Shown here piece after piece: positions 1-5,135 of a stretch of 6,212 nt of DNA. Below the pieces are notes generated by a model. The model saw only the letters and a list, made by a program, of their open reading frames with translations, had not been told where the DNA came from and searched no databases. The position numbers were made by a program, and so were the translations under genes. The DNA is taken from contig DYSM01000177.1 in NCBI GenBank assembly GCA_020718265.1, positions 1-6,212 of the forward strand. The letters are read 5' to 3'. The stretch is from Draconibacterium orientale. Its GTDB lineage: Bacteria; Bacteroidota; Bacteroidia; Bacteroidales; JAADGE01. The number at the start of each line of letters is the position of its first letter. The first letter of the stretch is position 1.

Positions 1-99
1 AATATCATACTTCAACAGTGCAAAATTAAGAAGTTTTTCATTCTGCAATTTTCCTTTTGCCTTCCCAAAAACCTCAATAATCCGCGCGCTCAAACGCAT
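1..99 (-). CDS. Possible 5' end of a further minus-strand gene, cut by the window edge
   Basis: An ATG at 99-97 opens a reading frame of 33 codons that stays open to base 1. It begins MRLSARIIEVFGKAKG and continues with KLQNEKLLNFALLKYD, a composition that looks protein-like (mixed hydrophobic and charged residues). It starts inside the last 26 bases of phoH in another frame, so it would be translationally coupled to it. I do not recognise a family. A 33-codon open frame can arise by chance in this base composition, and no promoter or strong ribosome binding site is visible. If it is not a gene, bases 1-73 are simply downstream sequence of phoH. Confidence 0.3.
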   Translation of the reverse strand, partial: MRLSARIIEVFGKAKGKLQNEKLLNFALLKYDI

Positions 100-1009
100 C
101 AACCACTGCGCTGACGAGTTTGTGGCGCAATACATCTTTTTTGTCGAAGTAAACAAATGAGATGCCCTCAATGTCTTGCAAAAGTTGCGCAGCTTTAAGC
201 AATCCGGAGCTGTATTTGTCGGGCAAATCTATTTGCGTAACATCGCCGGTGATAATGAATTTTGAATTTTCGCCCATGCGCGTGAGAAACATTTTCAGTT
301 GGCTGAGCGTAGTGTTTTGCGCTTCGTCCAAAATCACAACGGCATCGCTCAGCGTGCGCCCGCGCATGTAGGCAAGCGGTGCAATTTGTATCACACCTTG
401 TTCCATGTAATCGTTTAATCGTCCGGCGGGAATCATATCATTGAGCGCATCGTATAGTGCCTGCAAATACGGGTCGAGCTTCATTTTGAGGTCGCCGGGT
501 AAAAAACCGAGTCGTTCGCCTGCTTCCACTGCCGGGCGACTGAGAATGATTCGCCTTACTTCTTTGGCTTTCAATGCTTTAACTGCCAAAGATATTGCCA
601 AATACGTTTTTCCGGTTCCGGCAGGCCCGACCGCAAAAAGCATGTCATTTTTCGTATATTCTTCAACCATACGATGTTGCGAAGCAGTTCGCGCCTTAAT
701 CGGTCGCCCGCTCAAGCCGTACGTAAGCACGTCTTTGTCGATGCGCGTATGCGGCGCATCGTTCAAATTGATGCGTTCAATGTCATTTTCGTCAATTTTA
801 TTATAGCGTTCTAAATGCAAATTGATGCTGTCCATGAACAATTTGAAGCGTTCCAAACGTTCGGGTTCGCCTTCGGCTTTAACCATATCGCCGCGCGCAA
901 GTATTTTAAGCTCAGGAAAATAGCGTTTAATTCGGTCGATATTTACATGGTTCAAGCCATAAAACCCGGCTAATTTTTCGGAATCTAAATATATTTTACA
1001 CTCACTCAT
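74..1009 (-). CDS. phoH: PhoH family protein (PhoH/YbeZ-type ATPase)
   Basis: A cytoplasmic P-loop NTPase of the PhoH family (PF02562), 311 residues, close to the usual length of about 320. The N-terminal part (about residues 5-75, with FYGLNHVNIDRIKRYFPELK) matches the KH-like leader of bacterial PhoH/YbeZ proteins. The ATPase core follows: Walker A GPAGTGKT at 128-135, the family block RPAVEAGERLGFLPGD at 158-173, GRTL at 217-220, Walker B VVILDEAQ at 224-231, and TGDVTQIDLP at 254-263. No motif is missing. In Proteobacteria the homologue YbeZ works with the endoribonuclease YbeY in rRNA and RNA maturation; a similar RNA-linked role here is inferred, and no ybeY is in the window. The ATG at 1009 is chosen because MSECKIYLDS gives the family's normal N-terminus. 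The gene is transcribed away from the DUF62 gene across a 194-base spacer. No terminator is visible after its stop, consistent with continued transcription to the left. Confidence 0.97.
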   Translation of the reverse strand: MSECKIYLDSEKLAGFYGLNHVNIDRIKRYFPELKILARGDMVKAEGEPERLERFKLFMDSINLHLERYNKIDENDIERINLNDAPHTRIDKDVLTYGLSGRPIKARTASQHRMVEEYTKNDMLFAVGPAGTGKTYLAISLAVKALKAKEVRRIILSRPAVEAGERLGFLPGDLKMKLDPYLQALYDALNDMIPAGRLNDYMEQGVIQIAPLAYMRGRTLSDAVVILDEAQNTTLSQLKMFLTRMGENSKFIITGDVTQIDLPDKYSSGLLKAAQLLQDIEGISFVYFDKKDVLRHKLVSAVVDAFERADY

Positions 1010-1046
1010 AAGTTGTATTAGATTTAAGATTTCAGTTTACAGACAA

Positions 1047-1071
1047 CAGATTGTAAAACATTGTAAATCTG
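1047..1071. promoter_or_regulatory. Imperfect dyad upstream of phoH (possible operator)
   Basis: CAGATT (1047-1052) and AATCTG (1066-1071) are 6-base inverted arms around a 13-base AT-rich centre. Within it ATTGTAAA occurs twice as a direct repeat (1050-1057 and 1060-1067). It lies about 40-60 bases upstream of the phoH start in the divergent spacer, a plausible place for a regulator to bind. The arms are short, and such a dyad is not rare in AT-rich DNA, so this is only a candidate. Confidence 0.18.
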
Positions 1072-1132
1072 CTCATTAAAATCAAATGTGTAATAATTTA
1101 TATTCTGTTTAATATAATATGTGAATTTTAAC

Positions 1133-1140
1133 TATTTTTG
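1133..1140 (+). promoter_or_regulatory. Candidate Bacteroidetes -7 box for the DUF62-ABM pair
   Basis: TATTTTTG is an exact match to the Bacteroidetes -7 consensus TAnnTTTG. It would place a transcription start near 1147 and leave a leader of about 55 bases before the ATG at 1204. The -33 element is weak: TTTA at 1108-1111, with a 21-base spacer, where TTTG is expected. The downstream spacer contains a second TTTTTGCA copy. Position and strand fit the DUF62 gene, but the missing -33 keeps confidence low. Confidence 0.35.
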
Positions 1141-1203
1141 CAATAATTTTTGCAGAAATTTAATGCAAATTAAGGTGTAAATTTTAAAAGAAAAAAGTTT
1201 TTT

Positions 1204-2028
1204 ATGTCGATAATTTCGCTTTTAACAGACCGAAAAAGCACCGATTTTTTCCTCGGAAAAGTTCGCGGGCAACTTGCGCGTTTGAGCCCGAAGGCGCAAG
1301 TTATCGACTTAGCACACGACATTGGCTATTTCAATGTAATTTATGCCGGGTTCATCCTAAAACACAGTCATGCGAATTTTCCGGATAAAACAATACATCT
1401 CGTAGGTGTGGACTGCGAAAAGGGTGAAAATCAGAAACATCTGCTTGTTTGTGCAAATAATCAATATTTTATCTGTGCCGATAACGGTATTCCGAGTTTT
1501 GCATTTAAAGAACATGAAATCAGCGGAGTGTACGATATTAGTAACACACTAAAGTCGCAAAGACAGCCGGCTTTGCTCGAATTTGTTTCATTAGCATCCA
1601 TGTTACTGAAACATTTTGAACCCGAACAAATGGGCGAACGTTTCACAAATTACAAACGTTTCATTCCTTACCAACCCACGTTTGAGTCAGAATTCATAAT
1701 CGGCAAAGTCGTTTATATCGACAGTTATCGAAACGTGATTACAAATATTGACAAAGATTTGTTCGATTATGTGCGCGAAAATCGAAAATTTACGATTTAT
1801 GTAGGTTCAATAAGCAACCGAATACAAAAAATAAACAACAGTTATCAGGAGTCTTTCGACGGCGACTTGCTGGCTGTTTTCAACTCCATGAATTTGTTGG
1901 AAATTGCAATACACAAAGGTCAAGCTGCTGATTTAATGAATCTTACAAAAGAAACCACCATCCGTATTGAATTTGAACATAATGATTACACGTATCGTAA
2001 AAATGTCTTTCCGAGCAGAGTTTTCTGA
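1204..2028 (+). CDS. SAM hydroxide adenosyltransferase-like (DUF62) protein, diverged active site
   Basis: A 274-residue cytoplasmic protein of the DUF62 family (SAM_HAT; relatives of fluorinase and chlorinase), whose characterised members split S-adenosylmethionine to adenosine and methionine. Family blocks in order are ISLLTD at 4-9, VIDLAHDIGYFNV at 33-45, FPDKTIHLVGVD at 59-70, FICADNGIPSF at 89-99, VVYIDSYRNVITNI at 169-182 and LLEIAIHKGQAADL at 231-244. Length is normal for the family. The canonical VDPGVGTxR loop reads VDCEKGENQK (69-78), and the HGRDIF motif supplying the catalytic His is replaced by PALLEFV (122-128). Of the Asp-Arg-His triad only the Asp (D70) is clear. From memory, Bacteroidetes have a DUF62 subgroup with this same pattern, so it is probably inherited rather than decay. 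SAM or adenosine binding is plausible; hydrolase activity is uncertain. Its last 47 bases overlap the next gene in another frame, implying translational coupling. Confidence 0.92.
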   Translation: MSIISLLTDRKSTDFFLGKVRGQLARLSPKAQVIDLAHDIGYFNVIYAGFILKHSHANFPDKTIHLVGVDCEKGENQKHLLVCANNQYFICADNGIPSFAFKEHEISGVYDISNTLKSQRQPALLEFVSLASMLLKHFEPEQMGERFTNYKRFIPYQPTFESEFIIGKVVYIDSYRNVITNIDKDLFDYVRENRKFTIYVGSISNRIQKINNSYQESFDGDLLAVFNSMNLLEIAIHKGQAADLMNLTKETTIRIEFEHNDYTYRKNVFPSRVF

Positions 2029-2266
2029 CACATTTGCAGAATTTACTCAAGAAGTCAAGCCTAAAATTCAAGCTGTTGCGGGCTGTTTACAGTTGGAAAT
2101 GCTGCGCGATGTCGAACAGCCAAACACTTTTTTCACTTACAGCAAATGGCAAAGTATCGAACATCTGAATGCTTACCGCAGTTCTGAATTGTTCGGACAA
2201 GTGTGGCCTAAAACCAAAGTCTGGTTCGCCGAAAAGCCGGAAACTTGGACGGTTGAAAGTTTGTAA
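1982..2266 (+). CDS. Antibiotic biosynthesis monooxygenase (ABM) family protein
   Basis: A small (94-residue) protein with the dimeric alpha+beta barrel ABM fold (PF03992). The visible signature is MITRIVKMSF at the start, then GCLQLEMLRD at 34-43, FFTYSKWQSIEHLNAYRSSE at 50-69, and VWPKTKVWFAEKPETW at 74-89. This is the common putative quinol/heme-type ABM protein of Bacteroidetes. Its substrate is unknown, and many members are annotated monooxygenases without proof of activity. I chose the ATG at 1982 over the upstream TTG (1967) and the internal ATG (2003) because MITRIVKM forms the family's first beta strand. It starts 47 bases before the stop of the DUF62 gene with no Shine-Dalgarno site, so it is probably translated by coupling from the same mRNA. 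Its stop codon abuts the stop of the convergent YARHG gene. Confidence 0.93.
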   Translation: MITRIVKMSFRAEFSDTFAEFTQEVKPKIQAVAGCLQLEMLRDVEQPNTFFTYSKWQSIEHLNAYRSSELFGQVWPKTKVWFAEKPETWTVESL

Positions 2267-2974
2267 TTATTTGGCTTCAAATGCTTTTATCAATTCGACA
2301 TTCTTTTTTTCAATATCAGTTAAAAACGCATCGACATCGGAAAACATCGGAAAATACCACGATTGTGCCGAAAAATAGGTGTCCATTTCGCCGCCGGGTT
2401 TGAATTTATAATCGTAACGAGCAAAAATTTCATTACGAACAAATTTTAAATCCGATTTTGACAGCGTATTCAAATCCGATTCCGTGAGCAGACGATACGA
2501 GGCTTGCGGATATTTACCTACATAAAAGTCCGAAACCGTCATATCGCTTTTCAAACCAATTTCGTCTTTTGAGTACGTAACAGGTTCATTGGCAGATATA
2601 CACAAAAAAGCTGCTCGCGTAAGTTCGGGGTCGTTTATTTGTATGAATTGCCCCGAGAGTTGGTCGGACGAGAATTTTCCGTTTACGATGGACACATTTG
2701 TCAGGTTAATGTAACGCCTGTTCCAACCTTCCGTTGCTTCACTCCATTCAGAATCAATGTATTGCGCACACTTAACGCCGCCCGAACTCAAAATGAGCAA
2801 ACTGCTTTCAGCTTCGGAAAATCCAAACGAATAATGACCGGAAAAATGCTGAATATCAGAATTTTGAAGTTTAGAAAAATTCAAAGTTTCGTAAGTATCT
2901 TCACCAACAATATATGTTTGCGCTGAAAGTCCGAAAAAAGAAAAAATCAGTATAAAAAATGCAAAATATTTCAT
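2267..2974 (-). CDS. Exported YARHG domain-containing protein
   Basis: 235 residues from the ATG at 2974. This start puts a typical signal peptide, MKYFAFFILIFSFFGLSAQ, at the N-terminus with cleavage after Ala18, so mature protein begins with Gln19. An in-frame ATG at 3025 would add 17 residues and spoil the signal peptide, so I reject it. There is no lipobox Cys. Residues about 20-155 form a region I cannot assign. Residues about 160-233 are a YARHG domain (PF13308): RLLTESDLNTLSKSDL, then RNEIFARYDYKF at 180-191, YFSAQSWYFP at 200-209 and IEKKNVELIKAFE near the end. YARHG is an extracytoplasmic domain of unknown function common in Bacteroidetes. A periplasmic or surface location is inferred. 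The gene lies 94 bases after the BI-1 gene on the same strand, but a terminator separates them, so it probably has its own promoter in the AT-rich 2975-3027, where no good consensus match is seen. Confidence 0.93.
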   Translation of the reverse strand: MKYFAFFILIFSFFGLSAQTYIVGEDTYETLNFSKLQNSDIQHFSGHYSFGFSEAESSLLILSSGGVKCAQYIDSEWSEATEGWNRRYINLTNVSIVNGKFSSDQLSGQFIQINDPELTRAAFLCISANEPVTYSKDEIGLKSDMTVSDFYVGKYPQASYRLLTESDLNTLSKSDLKFVRNEIFARYDYKFKPGGEMDTYFSAQSWYFPMFSDVDAFLTDIEKKNVELIKAFEAK

Positions 2975-3027
2975 GTGGTTAAATATTAATAATTTGATAA
3001 TTAAGTATTTAAGATAATTTTTCACTT

Positions 3028-3058
3028 AAAAAAAACGGACAGTAAAAACCGTCCGTTT
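3028..3058 (-). terminator. Intrinsic terminator of the BI-1/YccA gene
   Basis: On the minus strand the sequence reads AAACGGAC, a 10-base loop, then GTCCGTTT (arms 3058-3051 and 3040-3033), a perfect 8-bp stem followed by a run of U (A run on plus, 3028-3035). It begins 11 bases past the stop of the BI-1 gene. The A and U arms make it partly symmetric, but the long U run after the stem only works well on the minus strand. Confidence 0.92.
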
Positions 3059-3068
3059 CGTACTAAAA

Positions 3069-3809
3069 TTAATTTCTGCCCGAAATCAAAGCAATTAAGC
3101 GTAAGAGTTCCAAATAGAGCCAAACCAAAGTTACCATGATTCCGAAACCGGAATACCATTCCATAATTTTTGGCAAACCTTGTTCGGCACCACGTTCAAT
3201 GTTATCGAAATCTAAAATTAAATTTAGAGAAGCAACGCCTACAATAACTAATTGAATACCAATGCCTAACAATCCAAAATTAGCAAGCGAAACGCCGCCG
3301 CCGAACATACTGAAAATCCAATTCAGGATGTAAAAAAAGAAAATTCCGGCAGTTGCAATGATTACGCCTCTGCGAAATTTTGGAGTCGCACGCAGAACAC
3401 CTGTTCTGTATAAAACCAACATTACCAGCAAGATAGACATTGTCAGTCCGACGGCTTGCATAACAATTCCGTCGTAAAACGAGGCATACATTTTGGAAAT
3501 TGCACCAACGAACATGCCCTCAAACACAGCGTAAAGCGCAGCTGTTATCGGCGCCCACGCCGGTTTGAAAATGGTTGCAAGTGCGAAAATCAATCCGCCG
3601 ATTGCGCCGCCTATAACAAATGTCAGCAAATTTTCGGGCGTTACTTTGCCCCACACAAATGCGCCGGCGGCAATTAAAATTACAAATAAAATCAGCGTTT
3701 TTGTGATGGTTCCGTTCACGGTCATCACGCCATCCGAAGTTGCACTGTTTGCAATATTTCGGAACCTGTCCTGATTAAATACTGGATTTGAACTTCGTCC
3801 TAAAGCCAT
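3069..3809 (-). CDS. Bax inhibitor-1/YccA family membrane protein
   Basis: A 246-residue integral membrane protein of the bacterial BI-1-like group (BaxI_1, PF12811). Seven hydrophobic segments are visible at about 36-53, 61-80, 86-104, 118-134, 148-167, 178-198 and 222-241. Family marks include the N-terminal SNPVF (7-11), YAVFEGMFVG (93-102), NLILDFDNIERG (196-207) and EWYSGFGIMVTLVWLYLELL (217-236). The acidic DFD pair (Asp200, Asp202) lies where characterised BI-1 relatives such as Bacillus YetJ carry pH-sensing aspartates that gate calcium leak. Calcium transport here is inferred from the family only. The start at 3809 gives the family's usual MALxxxxNP N-terminus. The gene is monocistronic by sequence: a terminator follows, and a divergent spacer of 381 bases precedes it. 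I found no good minus-strand promoter consensus in that spacer. Confidence 0.96.
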   Translation of the reverse strand: MALGRSSNPVFNQDRFRNIANSATSDGVMTVNGTITKTLILFVILIAAGAFVWGKVTPENLLTFVIGGAIGGLIFALATIFKPAWAPITAALYAVFEGMFVGAISKMYASFYDGIVMQAVGLTMSILLVMLVLYRTGVLRATPKFRRGVIIATAGIFFFYILNWIFSMFGGGVSLANFGLLGIGIQLVIVGVASLNLILDFDNIERGAEQGLPKIMEWYSGFGIMVTLVWLYLELLRLIALISGRN

Positions 3810-3820
3810 AATTATAAATT

Positions 3821-3853
3821 TTTGTTTAACAATTTTCTAAAAAAATATATTTG
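3821..3853 (+). promoter_or_regulatory. Consensus Bacteroidetes promoter pointing rightwards
   Basis: TTTG at 3821-3824, a 21-base spacer and TATATTTG at 3846-3853 match both elements of the Bacteroidetes housekeeping promoter (TTTG, about 19-21 bases, TAnnTTTG). The expected start is near 3860. It begins only 12 bases upstream of the BI-1 start and fires away from it. Its product would therefore be either a leader of about 330 bases on the SUMF1 pair or a separate short transcript covering the ORF at 3896. Confidence 0.45.
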
Positions 3854-3895
3854 AGTCCGGTCTAAAAAGCCTATTTTATTTTAGCCAAACAATCT

Positions 3896-4075
3896 ATGTG
3901 CTTGATTATAAGTGTTTTAACTTTACAAACTTTCAACTTTATGACTTTTTATACTGAACTCATATTTCAAACTAAATATCTGAAAAAATCGTGCCTGATT
4001 TCAAACATGACAAAATGTCAGTTTCAACATAAAACCAGAAAAACCAACTGTTTCAAAACACGAAGATACAAATAA
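3896..4075 (+). CDS. Possible small ORF, 59 residues, no known family
   Basis: ATG at 3896 to TAA at 4073-4075, 59 residues. The N-terminal half is moderately hydrophobic (begins MCLIISVLTLQTFNF). The C-terminal half is strongly basic (eleven Lys/Arg from residue 28 to 59, a single Glu in the whole protein). Four Cys lie at 2, 33, 41 and 52. It lies about 36 bases downstream of the start expected for the promoter match at 3821-3853, which is the main argument for it. Against it: no Shine-Dalgarno site, no family I recognise, and Lys/Thr/Gln/Asn richness is what an A-rich strand yields by chance. It may equally be untranslated leader. Confidence 0.22.
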   Translation: MCLIISVLTLQTFNFMTFYTELIFQTKYLKKSCLISNMTKCQFQHKTRKTNCFKTRRYK

Positions 4076-4082
4076 TTTTCAA
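3931..4082 (+). repeat. Cluster of six TTTCAA hexamers on one strand
   Basis: TTTCAA occurs at 3931, 3965, 3999, 4022, 4051 and 4077, all on the plus strand, and I saw no TTGAAA in this stretch. The first three are spaced exactly 34 bases apart, the others 23, 29 and 26. Two copies share a longer form, TTTCAAACTAAA (3965) and TTTCAATCTAAA (4077). A rough hand estimate for 70% AT is about 0.1 copies in 150 bases. They could be regulator sites or remnants of a degraded repeat. Confidence 0.35.
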
Positions 4083-4105
4083 TCTAAACAGAGTAAAGAT
4101 ACAAA
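4063..4105. repeat. Direct repeat of AAGATACAAA
   Basis: The 10-mer AAGATACAAA is repeated exactly at 4063-4072 and 4096-4105, start to start 33 bases. On the minus strand each reads TTTGTATCTT and contains a one-mismatch -7 box (TATCTTCG at 4068-4061, TATCTTTA at 4101-4094). Neither has a TTTG at the right distance, so they are weak promoter candidates for the BI-1 gene. Confidence 0.35.
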
Positions 4106-4190
4106 AATTACACAAATTTGCGTTATTTTCATTACAAACACATAAGGTATAACATTTTTTTTGTAATTTCACAGCCAAAATATTGTTTAG

Positions 4191-5087
4191 ATGAAAACGT
4201 TCAACATAAAACAATTCGGACTCCTTTTGTTTACAGTTTTAATATCTGTAAATCAGTTAATTGCACAGTCGCCAAAGCTTGTTTTGGTTAGTGGAGGCAC
4301 ATTTAAAATGGGTTCAAACATCCCTGACCCCGACGGTTTGGGCGACGAAAAACCGGTTCATACCGTAACAGTTACCGATTTTTATATCGGCGAAACTGAG
4401 GTTACAGTGGCTGAATATCAGCAGTTTTCCAAAGCCACGGGCACAGCAATGCCGTCTGCACCGGATGCAGAATGGTGGGAATCACATGCTGACACAAAAA
4501 AATTCTATAACAATCCGGCAAAAACATGGTGGGGTTTTCAACCTAACTATCCGATGTTCAGCGTAACGTGGGAGCAAGCCGCGCAATATTGCAACTGGCT
4601 GAGCAAAAAAGAAGGTTTGCCCGAATGCTACAAGAAAAATGCCGACGGCGGTTGGGACACGGACATCACCAAAAAAGGCTATCGTCTGCCGACAGAAGCC
4701 GAATGGGAATTTGCTGCACGCGGCGGAAATTCATCTAAAGGCTTCAAATACAGCGGCAGCAACAGTCTCTCCGAAGTGGCTTGGTATGACGAAACGACAG
4801 CTTATGCCGGACCGCAAAACGTTAAAACTAAAAAAGCAAACGAACTCGGACTTTACGACATGAGCGGAAATGTGTGGGAATGGTGCAGCGATTATTACTC
4901 TTCGGGATTTTATGCAAAATCCGAAGGAAAAACAAATCCATTCAACAATGTATCACAATCTTACCGCGTAATTCGCGGCGGCGCATGGCACTACCAAGGC
5001 TCGTACGCCACACTCACAAGCAGAGACGGACCGGAACTCGCCTACACAAATTACAATTATGGCTTCCGATTAGCGCACACAAAATAA
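4191..5087 (+). CDS. Exported SUMF1/FGE-sulfatase domain protein without catalytic cysteines (paralog 1)
   Basis: 298 residues. A signal peptide (1-25) ends LIAQ with likely cleavage after Ala25, leaving Gln26 first; no lipobox. The rest is one SUMF1/formylglycine-generating-enzyme fold (PF03781): LVSGGTFKMG at 32-41, DEKPVHTVTVTDFYIGETEV at 52-71, PMFSVTWEQAAQYCNWLS at 121-138, YRLPTEAEWEFAARGG at 164-179, LGLYDMSGNVWEWC at 219-232, RVIRGGAW at 259-266 and YNYGFRL at 288-294. In true FGE the GGSxxC...C segment carries two copper-binding Cys; the aligned residues are Tyr268 and Ala273, so sulfatase activation is not expected. Cys-less SUMF1 folds often serve as binding or structural modules, as in GldK/GldJ of gliding motility, but those are lipoproteins. 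Ligand unknown; periplasmic or outer location inferred. It is first of a tandem pair, with a paralog 48 bases downstream and no terminator between. Confidence 0.94.
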   Translation: MKTFNIKQFGLLLFTVLISVNQLIAQSPKLVLVSGGTFKMGSNIPDPDGLGDEKPVHTVTVTDFYIGETEVTVAEYQQFSKATGTAMPSAPDAEWWESHADTKKFYNNPAKTWWGFQPNYPMFSVTWEQAAQYCNWLSKKEGLPECYKKNADGGWDTDITKKGYRLPTEAEWEFAARGGNSSKGFKYSGSNSLSEVAWYDETTAYAGPQNVKTKKANELGLYDMSGNVWEWCSDYYSSGFYAKSEGKTNPFNNVSQSYRVIRGGAWHYQGSYATLTSRDGPELAYTNYNYGFRLAHTK

Positions 5088-5135
5088 AAATTTGCACCAT
5101 TTTTGCTCTGATAAAAAAAATAAATCATCTTTTGT

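Larger units (their letters stand above)
3810..4190. other. 381-base AT-rich spacer between divergent BI-1 and SUMF1 genes
   Basis: This is the longest stretch without a confident gene. It contains a plus-strand promoter match (3821-3853), a possible 59-codon ORF (3896-4075), six TTTCAA hexamers, a 10-base direct repeat and a small perfect dyad TGACA-AAA-TGTCA (4008-4020) with no U run. Just before the ATG at 4191 is a T-rich stretch (4155-4162) and a poor -7-like TAATTTCA (4164-4171) with no -33 partner. No terminator hairpin or recognisable riboswitch was seen. It must hold the start signals for both flanking genes. Confidence 0.8.

Noticed and set aside
441..806. A 121-codon plus-strand ORF inside phoH
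   Set aside because: It is antisense to the well-supported PhoH ATPase core, has no recognisable domain, and arises from the codon bias of the real gene.
2975..3025. Upstream ATG at 3025 as start of the YARHG gene
   Set aside because: It would place 17 extra residues before a clean signal peptide and start only 3 bases after the U run of the BI-1 terminator.
4008..4020. Small dyad TGACA-AAA-TGTCA as a terminator or RNA element
   Set aside because: Only a 5-bp stem on a 3-base loop with no following T run; too short to support a call.
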